From Shinisaurus crocodilurus (taxonomy: Eukaryota > Chordata > Lepidosauria > Squamata > Shinisauridae): a DNA stretch of 64,000 nucleotides. The notes beneath the pieces are model-generated. The model was not told the origin of the DNA. It worked only from the letters and a program-made list of their open reading frames with translations, and did not search any database. The stretch is taken from the NCBI GenBank assembly GCA_021292165.1, contig CM037879.1, positions 43,671,802 to 43,735,801 of the forward strand, written 5' to 3'. Made by a program: the position numbers and the translations under genes. Below are positions 1-10,260 of the stretch, in pieces; positions within the stretch are counted from its first letter, which is position 1, and the number at the start of each line of letters is the position of its first letter.

Positions 1-618
1 AGTCTAGCTGCAAAACGGGGCAATCCAGAAGGAAACCATGCAGGCCACTGGCGCTGCCTTTGCCCAGTGCTGTAGCTCACACAGCAGAGCTGGCACGCTC
101 TTCTCCAGCTAAACAGTGGCTGATCTCGCAAGTTCTTCACACTCCAGCAACAAAGTCATCTGCATGCACAGTTTGCTCAAATGAACATATCTAAATGTAC
201 ACAACTCCCTCCGATTGGGGCTACTACTGTGCACATACTAACCATAATGCACACTGAAGTTTTAATCTGCAGAGTGCTCTTCAACCCTCAATGTGTGTTT
301 TTCCCCCTTCAAAACACCCTGTGAGAGAAGATCCCATTTGATAAATGGAGGGACCAAGCTCCAGGATTCAAATTCCCTTTGAGTTATGAACCTCCGTAGG
401 CGGTTCACTGGGCTGGATCCAGATTTAGTCATACTTTGAGGGAACTTATTGAAATCAATCAAACTCATGTCATCAAGACCAACTCAAGACCGATTGATGT
501 CAATGGGTCTATTCTAGGCATGACTGGACCCAACCCATTATCTCCAAGTTTAATCTACCTCACAGGAGCATTGCAGGGGGAAGAGGACAGAAAATATGGT
601 AACCTGAAATCCATAGAA
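1..618. other. Unassigned non-coding DNA
   Basis: No protein, RNA or repeat family recognised. If DUSP10 intron 2 is as long as in mammals, this is intronic sequence of that gene. Confidence 0.4.
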
Positions 619-742
619 CAGTGTTCTCCAACCTTGGGTCCCCAGATGTTTATGGCCTACAACTCCCAGCTATGCTGGCTGGAGCATGCTGGGAGCTGTA
701 GGCCAAAAACATCTGGGGACCCAAGGTTGGAGAACAACACTG
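619..742. mobile_element. Palindromic hAT-like MITE, family A, copy 1
   Basis: The ends are CAGTGTTCTCCAACC and its inverted complement, with a central palindrome carrying CTACAACTCCCAG. It is flanked by an exact 8-bp TSD, CCATAGAA (611-618 and 743-750). The 8-bp TSD and CAGTG terminus are hAT hallmarks. It is non-autonomous with no ORF of its own. The right arm carries a 2-base ACA insertion in the terminus. Confidence 0.9.
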
Positions 743-901
743 CCATAGAAGGAAGGCAGGACAGAAGTGTGATGAGTAAAATAAACCAGCATTTTGAAAT
801 CAAAATCCACATTCCAGGGGATGAGTTTAAATTTTATTTTAACAAGAGGGCAGCCTGAGCTTCCATAGGTATTGCCACAGTTCTGTACACTTAAAAGACA
901 A

Positions 902-929
902 AGACACACACACACACACACACACACAC
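902..929. repeat. CA microsatellite
   Basis: Uninterrupted CA dinucleotide repeat. A run of eleven G follows at 1017-1027. Confidence 0.95.
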
Positions 930-1189
930 CAAAAAGCACCAGAAGTCTAGAACAGGAATATATGTTTGATCGAGGTCACCAGCCAGAGCTGTAAACTGAG
1001 CCTGTAATTTAATCTGGGGGGGGGGGGTGCAAGGGCTCTCCGATCCGTTTCTCCTCTGTGTGACACTAGACCACTGAAATGGCAACAGAGCTGCCTCCTT
1101 GACAGGCAGCACCAAACATGGAGAACATGGCACTGGATCAGTGGGGGGCAGTGGAGACAAACTTGGATGGGGCAGTTAGCAACCAATGT

Positions 1190-1880
1190 TTACAAACATA
1201 AACCAGGAAGATCAGATGGGCCGGCCATAAATTATGACTGGATTGCAGTCAAGCAAGAGCCTCACTCAACATAAAAAGCAGAGAGGCTTTATAGCTCGGC
1301 TTCGGTTTGAGTTCAATCTCTAAAAACAAAAATTGCATCACATGCCGGGCACTAAGAGCGACTGAAGCCCGACGGGAAAAAATTCCATCTGACAAGTGAA
1401 ATTGAATAACAAACACCTCTCCGGCCACACGGCAGGCGCACAAGCTGAAGCAGAGCCTTATTATAATATGTTATCCCTGGTCCAGATCACACTTCCAAAC
1501 AAGGCAGGAATGAGAAAGAGGGTTTCGCTTGTTGTTGCTCTTTTAAGTACTGCTGTTAAAGGGGGTGGGTGGGAGAATATATGGAGATGTCCCCAACACT
1601 CTTTTTTTCGGCTCCTGCTCATTCTCTTTTTTCTGCCGTCATCATTAAGCTAAAGAAAAAAAATAACGTCACCCTGCAGTTATTAATCCCTTGATCTCTA
1701 TCCACAATTTCCCCTAGCTGGCAGAAGGAGAGGGAGAAAAAAAAAATTCCCCCTTCTTCTAAAGCTTCTTTAGATCAAGCTGCTAAGTGCTTTTGGCTAA
1801 TTTTAAAACTCCCAGCTTCAGAACAGAGCCAGAGGAGCGTGCGGCGGGTGACGTTGCGAGGGCTATTTTCGCTCGCTAAT
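1190..1880. other. Non-repetitive block, possible conserved non-coding element
   Basis: About 690 bp with no recognisable transposon, in an area otherwise rich in them. It contains AT-rich homeodomain-like cores (TAATTTTA, ATTAAG) and a GC-rich patch near 1840-1875. Retention of unique sequence is only suggestive of constraint. Confidence 0.25.
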
Positions 1881-1997
1881 GATGCAGTCGGGGACTCGGC
1901 CGCCTGAGGAGGAACCCAAGTCTTGGGTTCCGATACTCTGATGGACCGAATTCCTAAGGATTTGGATTACCCACCATCTTTCAGCCATCTCACAGAC

Positions 1998-2132
1998 CAG
2001 TGTTCTCCAACCTTGGGTCCCCAGATGTTTTTGGCCTACAACTCCCAGCACGCCCCAGCCAGCATAGCTGGCTGGGGCATGCTGGGAGTTGTAGGCCAAA
2101 AACATCTGGAGACCCAAGGATGGAGAACACTG
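1998..2132. mobile_element. Palindromic hAT-like MITE, family A, copy 2
   Basis: Same termini (CAGTGTTCTCCAACC) and palindromic core as copy 1. The flanks TCACAGAC and TCATCGAC match at 6 of 8 positions, so the TSD has decayed and this is probably an older insertion. The right arm keeps an exact ZNF143-like 18-mer. Confidence 0.85.
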
Positions 2133-3169
2133 TCATCGACCATCTCAGTCACTGTTCTACTGAACCTAAATATCTTAATGGTTGGGGCTGAATTCCACAG
2201 CACAGAGCGGTAAGGGTTTACAAATATTCTGTAATCTTTTGCATTTTGGTTGTTTACAGAAGGAGCTGGGATAGCTGTTTAGTTGAGCTGGGATAACCAT
2301 TATCTATCATCTGCGTTCTCAAAACATTGTCTTTGTGGTTTGCCATGAACTAAAGGAGCAAATAAAACACAAAAGAAATGAACATTAATCAGCCTCAGTT
2401 GAACCAAAATATAATAAACTCTTTCAGTCGGTACACTTTTTTTTTTTAGTAATTAGGACTACACTTGTGTGCATAGCTGCTAACGCATAAATTCCATATG
2501 CTTGTCCCTGCTACATTTTGCCTACTGGAGGGAGATATTTATTTAGTACACATGTATTCCATCTTTCTTCCATCATGGAACTCAAGGTGGAGATGTGCGA
2601 GTGCGCAAGCACAGACTAGAGCTCTTCTGATTTCAGAAGTTAAATCCCAACATGAGGACAGATGCTTCTTGACTCCAGTGCACATGCTTGTAGATGTTTG
2701 CACACGGAAAAGGACAAGGCCGGCCCTCCTTGAAGCATGATGAGGTGCCCGCATCAGGTGGCCGAGCGAGAGGAGTGGCAAATCGCGCCATGCCCCACCC
2801 CACCCCAGGAGGGAACACCACCACCACTGCCCCGCCACCTCCAGCGGGTGCTCTCTGAAGTCCCCACCAGCTGCTCTCTGCTGTGGCATTTGCTGCAGTG
2901 GGAGCGCGACTGGCAGGGCTCTCCAGAGCAAACGCCATCTGTTTGCCTCTGAAGAAGCAGCTGTGGGAGTCTCACAAGAGGTAAGTCAGGAGGAAGAAGT
3001 TGCTGATTTCATTAAGCCCCCCCCCTTTCCTCACCTCCTTGACTCCATGGCTCAGTTAGGCTGGCTTTGTTGAGCAAGCCAAAGCCGGGCCCCAAGCCAA
3101 GTCACGGGCTGGATTGCACCACTCCACCCCACACCTTGGACAGGCTGGCTCCGATAAATGCAGGCATTA
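2133..3169. other. Unassigned non-coding DNA
   Basis: No gene or known repeat seen. A GC-rich patch at about 2700-2960 gives several overlapping open frames on both strands, none with a recognisable domain. These are composition artefacts. Confidence 0.4.
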
Positions 3170-3404
3170 TTCATTTGTTTGTTTGTTTGTTATATCCCAC
3201 TTTTCCTCCAAGGAGCCCAAGGTGGTGTATGTGGTCCTCCTCTCTATTTTACCATCACAACAACCCTGTGAGGAGGGTTAGTCTGAGAGTCAGTGACTGG
3301 CCCAAAGTTACCCAGCAAGCTTCGTGGCAGAGTGGGGACTAGAACCCGGGTCTCCCCAAATCGTAGTCCAACACTATCACCAGTACACCACACTGTCTCT
3401 CGCC
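3170..3404 (-). mobile_element. tRNA-derived SINE (Sauria/squamate type)
   Basis: On the minus strand it has a tRNA-like head with box A/B-like segments (GGTTCTAGTCC type). A conserved middle follows (TGACTTTGGGCCAGTCACTG-like, then CTCACAGGGTTGTTGTGAGG-like) and an AT-rich tail. The tail here is a CAAA repeat rather than the AAATA repeat of other copies in the window. It is diverged from the others by point changes. Confidence 0.85.
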
Positions 3405-4317
3405 ACACAGGGGAAAGCTGCTAGCAGTGCACCAAACATGAGCCCCCGGCTGAGGCAAAGGGTGGAAGAGCATTCCTCCATCCTGCACATTGGCTGCAAA
3501 GCCTTTGGTGCACACTAGGGAAAACCAAGCCCCAGGCCTAGCTGTGGTGTGGAGAAGCGCCCACAATGCACGGCTTCGACATGGGTGCACACACCAAAGA
3601 AAGTCACCGTGCACCAAAGCCGCAGCCCTGGCCAAGCATGCAACGAAGACCAATGTGGACAGGGATCAGGCACGGCTCCGTGACATCAGGGCCAAGAGCC
3701 CCCTCCCTGACATCAGTTCAGCCCACTAATAGGTCAGGAGGCAACCAATCCTGTCAAAGTTCCCTAACCCTGATCCTTCAGAGTTTTACAGTACTCAGTT
3801 CTAGACTATGATTTATTACAATTAAAGTTATGCTGAACATATTTTTTAAAAATGATCTGCCTTTCCTGAAAAAAATTCAAGGCGCCTTACAATGATACAT
3901 TCTAACAATATTAGAAGCAAAAAGTTCTCAAAGCTGACTACACACACACACACACACTTCTTGATGGGGAAGATTGTTTTTGAACCAGGAAACTCTCCTT
4001 CACTTTGAGTCAAGCTATTTTATAGCCTCTTTTCTTTCTTTTGAGAATATCTTAAAATGGGTAGAATGGCAGCTAGTCGCTTTTGTACTAAACCTATGGC
4101 TTCTGACTAAGGTATGCCATTCCTTACTGGAGGATGACAACAATGCATTCTCGTTACCATTTTGAAAAATTAAGAAATAGCATGTGAAGATGTCTTATGC
4201 TGAGACAGACCATCGGCCCATCTAGCCCAGTACCATCAACTAAGTACTGCCTTCACCCGTGTAGTGCTGCCCATACTCTCAGATCTGCTTTGGCGGCCCT
4301 ACTCGTATGCCCACTAA
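3405..4317. other. Unassigned non-coding DNA
   Basis: No gene seen. Contains a CA repeat at about 3939-3957 and, at 4193-4235, a short stretch resembling the conserved CR1 3' region in reverse. Confidence 0.4.
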
Positions 4318-4445
4318 TAAAATCAGTCAAGCTGGTAAGTACGATAAAAAGGGCCTTCTCAGTGGTGGCCTCACAGTTTTGCAACTCCTTTCCAATTGAT
4401 TTAAGCTTTGGTACAGGCCTTTAAAACTTATTTCTTCACTTGGGA
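4318..4445 (+). mobile_element. L2-like LINE fragment, ORF2 C-terminus
   Basis: The translated phrase KRAFSVVASQFCNSFP matches the C-terminal signature of lizard L2-like ORF2 (RAFSVVAPRLWNALP). The fragment is heavily diverged and truncated at both ends. Confidence 0.6.
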
Positions 4446-4544
4446 ATGTGAATGGCGTGTGTGATTTACAAGGTACCTTGTCTAGATATGCCAGTGGTTG
4501 AACTTGGGACCTCCCGAGTGCCAACATGTGCTCTACCACTAAAC

Positions 4545-4679
4545 CAGCCTTCCCCAAACTGGTGCCCTCAGATGTGTTGAGCTACAACTCCCATGAGCCC
4601 CAGCCAGCATGGTCAATGGTCAGAAATCCTGGGAGCTGTAGTCCAAAACCTCTGGAGGGCTCCAGGTTGTGGAAGGCTG
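4545..4679. mobile_element. Palindromic hAT-like MITE, family D, copy 1
   Basis: Termini CAGCCTTCCCCAA and its inverted complement, with a palindromic centre carrying CTACAACTCCCA. The flanks CACTAAAC and CACTAAAT form an 8-bp TSD with one mismatch. Confidence 0.8.
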
Positions 4680-4829
4680 CACTAAATTCTGACCCAACCT
4701 AAAAGAATGGTGAGGCCCCAGTGAGAATCACAATCCCAACCTGCTGGTTTACCAGTGCTCTGATCACTGAGCTATGAAGCCACCCATTCCTGTGTATGCA
4801 TGACTTGCCAGTAACAGGGTGACACTGAG

Positions 4830-5083
4830 AGCCAGTGTGGCGCAGAGGTTAGAGTGTTGGCCTGGGACTCGGGAGATCCGGGTTCTAGTCCCCATTCAGC
4901 TATGAAACCCACTGGGTGACTTTGAGCCAGTCACCGACTCTCAGCCTAGCCTACCTCACAGGGTTGTTGTGAGGATAAAATGGAGAGGAAGAGGAAAAGG
5001 AGGAGGATCATGTAAGCTGCCTTAGATTCCTGGGAGGAAAAAAGGCAGGATATAAATGTAATAATAAATAAAATAAATTCCAG
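4830..5083 (+). mobile_element. tRNA-derived SINE (Sauria/squamate type)
   Basis: Full-length copy. The tRNA-like head begins GAGCCAGTGTGGCGCAGAGG, with a GGGTTCTAGTCC B-box-like segment. The conserved middle has CTCACAGGGTTGTTGTGAGG, then a purine-rich GAGGAGGA stretch, then TATAAATGTAATAATAAATA as tail. The head is an internal pol III promoter, not a functional tRNA gene. Confidence 0.9.
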
Positions 5084-6100
5084 TGGTTAGTTACCTGATC
5101 AGAAAGACCTTATTTCTTTGCATCCTTCTCAAGAGGTAAGCCTTAACTGTCATGCCCACTAAAATAAAGCATGATGTGTACTATCAGTTCTAGTTAACAG
5201 ATCAACAAAAAACAAAGAAACAGACTACGTAATTAACTACTGGTAACAACCATAATAGTATTTATCAGTATTCTTCAGCACAAAATTCTTGAGCCCACAG
5301 TAAGCCATCCTAGACACTAGTACCAAAAATAATTAAAATATAATTTAAAAATCCACTAAAATTGAATGGGGCTTTCAGCCAAGTAGATGTGTTCAGGATC
5401 TCAGTCCATCAAGATCAATACCTATTTCAGTAAGAGAACTACTAATTTTTATACCTTCATCCCATTTTCAAGCTGCTCACACTCTGCGACTACTTCATAT
5501 GTTTATTTATGGTAATGAATGTTACCAAGAAGTGGCCAAAAAGAAGCAGGAGTGACTTGCTGCACTTCCTCTCTAACATGAGGACTGGAACTCCTATTAC
5601 CAGTGGCGAGACCCATGCACTCCATGTGATATCTGGGCCCATGGGATCTTTCCACTTCTGTATTCAAAAGGAACCAAGGAAACCATTTGTGTAAACCACA
5701 CATAGACAGGGCTTAACACCATGCCCTTATCGTGAAACTTCTTTTGTTTACTCCATTCTTTAAAAGTCACCCAGATACACATACACACACACACACACCT
5801 CCAGCCCATGAAGAGTCCTGTGAAACTCAGAAGTTTGCATACCACATCATGAATCACATTGCTTATTCCTAAGGAAAGGTATTAGGTTACTATCTTTGCA
5901 GGTTGACCCTCAAACCTGCAATTATTTTAAGAAATCAAAAAAGGTATCAAGACCTCTTTCTCCCTTTTACAAGCCCTCTTGTATGATCTTAAAATATTGT
6001 GACATCATCATTGGAGGCTTTCCCTTCCAATGGCCTGGCATAGGAATTGCAGCCTCCATCACAGCACAGAGGGGAAAGCAACAGAACATCAGTTATAAAT
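5084..6100 (-). other. DUSP10: DUSP10 intron 2, exon-proximal part
   Basis: AT-rich intronic DNA downstream of the coding exon. Apart from a short CA repeat near 5779-5799 I recognise no transposon, RNA gene or coding segment. DUSP10 catalytic-domain exons were looked for on this strand down to position 1 and not found. Confidence 0.6.
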
Positions 6101-6105
6101 ACCTT
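6095..6105 (-). other. DUSP10: Splice donor of DUSP10 coding exon
   Basis: On the minus strand the exon ends CTCAAAG and is followed by GTATTT, a good 5' splice site. The last exon base is 6103 and the intronic GT is 6102-6101. The homology to DUSP10 stops exactly here, inside the codon for the glycine after LVLK. Confidence 0.9.
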
Positions 6106-6901
6106 TGAGAACCAGCGGTTCCTTGCCTTCTCGCTTGAGAGACTCCAGCACTATGTGCAATGGCTGTGAAGGTATTACTCTGCTTGGCTCATTGGTATTC
6201 TCATCATAAACAACAATTTCTTTGGAAAAGATCCTCTTGAAGGAGTCCTTGCCTTCCCGGCAAGAGATCAAGTCCAAGACTGTGATCTTGCCCTGCTGAA
6301 GCCTTCTCCTGCTAATCTTATCAGAGCAATTGATGTGAACTGCCCCTTGAATGTGGCTTTTGTTGTACTCCATGAACGGCCGGCAATCGATGATGACAGG
6401 CCCTTGGTGGCTCTTGGTGCATTTGGTCATCTTCTTAGCCAGGTCATTGGGATAGATGATTTTTATGCTCGCCAGTTGCTTCGTTGGGCCCGAGACCGGG
6501 CTCCCCACTCCACTTGAGGGACTCAAAGGGCCAGAGTTCTCATTGTTGTTGACCATTTGGTTAGCAGGGCAAGTGGTCGAGGTTCCTACGTTGGCAGAGG
6601 TGCTGCTGGTGGTTGCTTGCGCTTGGGCCTGATTGTCCTTGTCGTACGTTGCCACAGTGCAGCAACTGGCACTGCTGCATCCACAACTCAAGGAGCGGGC
6701 AGAGCCGTTGGATGAGGGCATATACGTGAGATTAGCAGCCTTGAGGGACACGACAGCTGTGCTAAGGAGACTCACGTGGCTCTCGCTGGCAGAAGAGGCA
6801 GATTCAAGGTAGCTGGAGTCTAGGCAAAGGTTGAGATCCTGAGGACGGACAGGCCTTGAGAGTGCCACTACTACCCTGTCGTCTAGTGGAGATGGAGGCA
6901 T
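6103..6901 (-). CDS. DUSP10: DUSP10 (MKP5) first coding exon, N-terminal 266 residues
   Basis: This exon encodes the N-terminal part of dual-specificity phosphatase 10, a MAP-kinase phosphatase that in mammals dephosphorylates p38 and JNK in cytoplasm and nucleus. I recognise the protein from near-identity to mammalian DUSP10. It starts MPPSPLDDRVVVALSRPVRP, has a Ser/Cys-rich linker at about residues 60-140, then a rhodanese-like MAPK-binding domain at about 143-266 that includes the basic ISRRRLQ stretch (residues 196-202). The ATG at 6901 is the conserved start. The exon is 799 nt, so the next glycine codon is split after its first base. The reading frame runs on into the intron for only four more codons before a stop. 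The catalytic domain with the HCxxGxxRS motif is absent and must be encoded left of the window. From memory, mammalian proteins have three more residues in the KSH..QGPVIIDCRP segment, which reads KSHQGPV here. Middle linker residues also differ. No frameshift is seen. Confidence 0.97.
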
Positions 6902-6962
6902 GAGGAGGCTGAGAATGGCAAGTCAAAAGGAACTCAAGCTCTCTCTGTTAAAAAGGAAAATA
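6899..6962 (-). other. DUSP10: 5' UTR remainder and splice acceptor of DUSP10 exon
   Basis: Upstream of the ATG the minus strand reads a pyrimidine-rich tract (TTTTCCTTTTTAACAG). Its AG lies at 6946-6945, so the exon probably begins at 6944 with 43 nt of 5' UTR. This predicts a separate non-coding first exon, as in the mammalian gene. A GATTATT microsatellite-like run (TAA repeats, 6958-6975) lies immediately inside the intron. Confidence 0.75.
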
Positions 6963-9518
6963 ATAATAATAATAATCGGGTATCTCATGATGCACAGGGC
7001 TTCATTCTTATACCTGGAAAGCAGTGTCCTAAACATTGATGGCCCAAGGGCCTCCTTGCATAAAAGCAGATAAAAATGGAGACGTTCTTACTAGCTAGCT
7101 GCTACTATCATTTTGCATGGAACAGGAGGAGAACTGTAACTGGGTGACTTTTAGAACAGATTGTAGAACCATGAAACTGTAACGGAGTCAGAAAGTCATC
7201 CATCCCAACCTTTGTGCTATGGCTGGAACTGCTCCCTGCGCTCCCCATACACACACTCCACAAACCAAGACTGTGTGTATGCTGTAATGCTGTGGGCGCA
7301 CAGGAAAAGTGTGGCATTCGCTACAGATACTACTTAAGAATGTCAGCTTGCATTTAAATGAAAATAATGATGTTATAGCGCTTATGATTGCAAATATATG
7401 CTTGAGTTAAGTGGGCAATACCTGGCAAAGTATCAGAGGCCAGAGAAGCTGCAAAAGAAGCTTTCTGCTGAGTAGAGGGCAGAACTTTTTGACCCTCCCC
7501 TCAAGGAGCAGGAAAAAGTTGCAAAATAGAAAACATTATATGACAAATCATGCAACAAAAAAAAGGTAAGATTCTGCACATTTTAATATATACAAGTTGC
7601 AGAATTTATCTTTTGTTCTTGCAGAATTCTGATGATATGCACGCATATGTTTCAAGAACAGTGAATTGATAGGTCTGCCAAGAAGATTAAACTACATAAT
7701 CTACATTATAGTGGACAATGCACCGAGGAGTCTGCAGAGCAGATAACGATGAACAACTCAAGCAAGTGAGTCCAATTCTGTCTTGCTGTTCACTGTGGAA
7801 GTTCACTGTAGAAAAAGATCCTGCCCCACTGATATACTTTCTCCTGCCTTCTGCAAATTACGTAAATATTCCAAACCTACCAATGGGATGTTAACTAACA
7901 GGCATTCAGGACAGCCAAATTTGGCCTGGGAGGATATTCCAGCTTTCTCTTAGCAAGCCGTTTTCATAATTGGCATATATCAAGCAACTCCTCACTAATC
8001 TGAATACATACTAAAAAGAAAAGGGAAATAGGAAATGGAGGGTGTCATGCATCCCTTACGAGCAGAAATGTTATTTTGGAACTGCACTTCAGATGCTAAC
8101 ACAACCCTCACAGCGACAGCTCCAGAATATCCAAGCCTTAAGGTACCAAAACCTCCTATTCTTACACCCTTCTTATCAGCACCCTACACATGGTGGGACA
8201 AGATTGAAATGACCCCCCCCCACACACACACACCTAAAATCAGAGCTCCCTTCAACCCCCTCCCACCATATAAGATTATATATATACCGGCATTCGTTTT
8301 ACCACACCATTTAGTGACCAATTACATTGGCATTTGGCATAGTCCAATTGAGGTCAGTCAAATGACACTAGTTTTTTAAAAAAGGTTATTGCATCACCCT
8401 CCAGTATCTTAAGGCTGAAATCCTAAGCAGCCTTATCAAAAACTGATTCCCATTTAACTTTTTAAAACCTTATTTTGATTTGGAGTAAGCTTGCTTCAGG
8501 TCAGACTAGACATACTACAACATGGCATACAAAATTAAGGACAGCTGAAACTATGCCCATCAGAATGTGTGGTGCCCTCATTCAAAATAGAATGTCATAA
8601 TGATTTTACCCAATTTAATAATATGATTTTCAAAAAGTGACTTGAACAAGATATCCCTCTCCCAACATTCTACTGCCTGTTTCTATAATCCTGCAATGAC
8701 CTCTTCCCCCATTAGGATGGGCCATTATCCCAGGGCAATAAGCAGAAAACACAAATGCCTTCCATCACCTACAGAGAGTGGGGCAGAAAGTATTTGCAGG
8801 ATAAACATAAATTATTATCATCATAAATGGGGAGAAAGAAGACGACCACAGTTATGACCCATGTGGGAAGAAACAATCCAATAATGCTATGCGGGGAGAG
8901 GAAAACTGAAATACAGAAAACAAGTTGCATGCAGCTCCTTAGCCTTCTCTCTCTCTCCTACATTTGAAGAACAACAAATGCATGTCTGTGAGTGCATCCC
9001 TTACACAATTACACCACACACTCCAAGAAATGGGGAACAGAGATGCAAGAAGGGGGTGGGGGGATAGTACCTCTTTTTTTCCCCTTTTGAAATAAAAGCA
9101 GAAACAAGCTGTTACTTTTGCAATCAAGTCACGTGTGGGACCACTAAGATTACCGTTTTTCAAGACATCCTAATAACGTATTTGGAGATCAGATCAGATA
9201 ACACTGGTCCCTTCAGTCGGCCAGGATATTTGGGAAGATCTGCATCTCTGCAGCAGAGGTAATATGTTTACAGCAAAACCATGAAGTCAGACTTGCGAGT
9301 TAAAAAGATCCCAGCCAAAAAAGAACAAGAACAAAACAAAACAAAAAGCAGCTTTTCACGCTCACCCATCCGGAGCCTCTTCGGAACCTCACGGGAAAGG
9401 GAAATGCGTTTTACAGATTTATTTTATTATTATTTTTTTATTTTAAAAAATTGAGTGTTTCTATCGGGGTGTTTATATACAGGGGATGCTGATGCCGAGT
9501 GACTCTTATGCACTCCGA
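6963..9518 (-). other. DUSP10: DUSP10 putative intron 1
   Basis: About 2.5 kb of mostly unique AT-rich sequence with a few simple runs (C8 then CA at about 8214-8232) and no recognisable transposon insertion. No ORF in it resembles a known protein. Confidence 0.6.
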
Positions 9519-9560
9519 TCCCCCCTACTCCCACCCACCCCCACCCCCACCCCCACCCCC
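9519..9560 (-). promoter_or_regulatory. G-quadruplex-prone tract in putative DUSP10 intron 1
   Basis: The plus strand is a run of CCCCCA repeats. The minus (sense) strand therefore has at least five consecutive runs of three to five G separated by single T, a classic G-quadruplex pattern. It lies about 400 nt downstream of the putative exon 1 donor, on the sense strand of the DUSP10 transcript. Confidence 0.5.
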
Positions 9561-9956
9561 GATACTGCAGCAATCCCAAACGAGAAAAGCCTTCGCTTCT
9601 TCCGATGCATTCGGTGGACGTTCACTAAAGAAACGCACACAGGCCAGCTACACCGGGGTGGTGGTGGGCGGTATTACTATAGTATTACTACAGTATGGCT
9701 ATATCCCACTTCCTCCTGCAAAATGTATCGCATTTCCCAGTTCTTTTTAAAAGGCATCTCTTCCCTAAAATCGTACGCATGATAGAAGAGTGTACGTAGT
9801 CCACATACGGCCTCTTTCCCACATGACCCAAACTCTTCCACTTACTTCATAAATGAATATTTCCCTCCAGCATCTGGCGCTCGTCTGTGGCTATCGATTT
9901 ACGCATTAAGCCCCCATTCACTTGGCTTCATTGATCTCCAACTGCAACATACTTAC

Positions 9957-10140
9957 TTTCTCTTTTGCTACACAGTAAATGTAAGGTTCGAAAGGGGCGT
10001 GGCAAGAGGAGGGATGGGCAACGCGCTGACCCAATAGGGGATCTCCCCTGGAAGCCGCTTGCTCCCCCTCGCGGGGATGCCAATGATTGGCGGCGGGTGG
10101 GTAAGTGGGCGAAGAAAGGGGCTGGCCTCCCGTCTCTTAA
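9957..10140 (-). other. DUSP10: Putative non-coding first exon of DUSP10
   Basis: On the minus strand a strong donor (GAAA followed by GTAAGTATG) has its GT at 9956-9955, about 3.0 kb upstream of the coding exon acceptor. The sequence just before it is GC-richer than its surroundings and lies directly downstream of clustered CCAAT boxes. I infer a 5' UTR exon of about 150-200 nt. The 5' boundary given is approximate, because no transcription start can be read from sequence alone. Confidence 0.4.
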
Positions 10141-10260
10141 GGGCTGGTTTGGTCGAGTCCTCTGTGTTATAACCAGAGGAGGGAGTGATGTCATTGGCAA
10201 CCAATCAAGAGCTCCAGTGGGCCAGCCTAAGCCGGAGAGCAGCAGCTCCTCCTCCTCCTC
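10021..10260 (-). promoter_or_regulatory. DUSP10: CCAAT-rich putative DUSP10 promoter
   Basis: A GC-rich block carries several NF-Y-type CCAAT boxes in both orientations. CCAAT lies at 10031-10035. A perfect palindrome GCCAATGATTGGC lies at 10079-10091. An ATTGG/CCAAT pair lies at 10193-10197 and 10201-10205. An ATF/CRE-like TGATGTCA at 10186-10193 overlaps the third pair, and a palindromic GTTATAAC at 10166-10173 could act as a weak TATA element for minus-strand transcription. CRE/ATF control would fit a stress-responsive MAPK phosphatase, but that is inference. A CTC-repeat follows at 10236-10268. Confidence 0.5.

Noticed and set aside
2539..2975. Overlapping open frames of up to 130 codons on both strands
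   Set aside because: GC-rich composition keeps several frames open at once; none has family similarity.
4830..4910. tRNA gene in SINE heads
   Set aside because: The tRNA-like part lacks a full cloverleaf and is always followed by the SINE body; it is a SINE promoter.
1..6100. Catalytic-domain exons of DUSP10
   Set aside because: Searched in translated frames for the HCQAGVSRS-type motif and flanking sequence; none present, so they lie outside the window.
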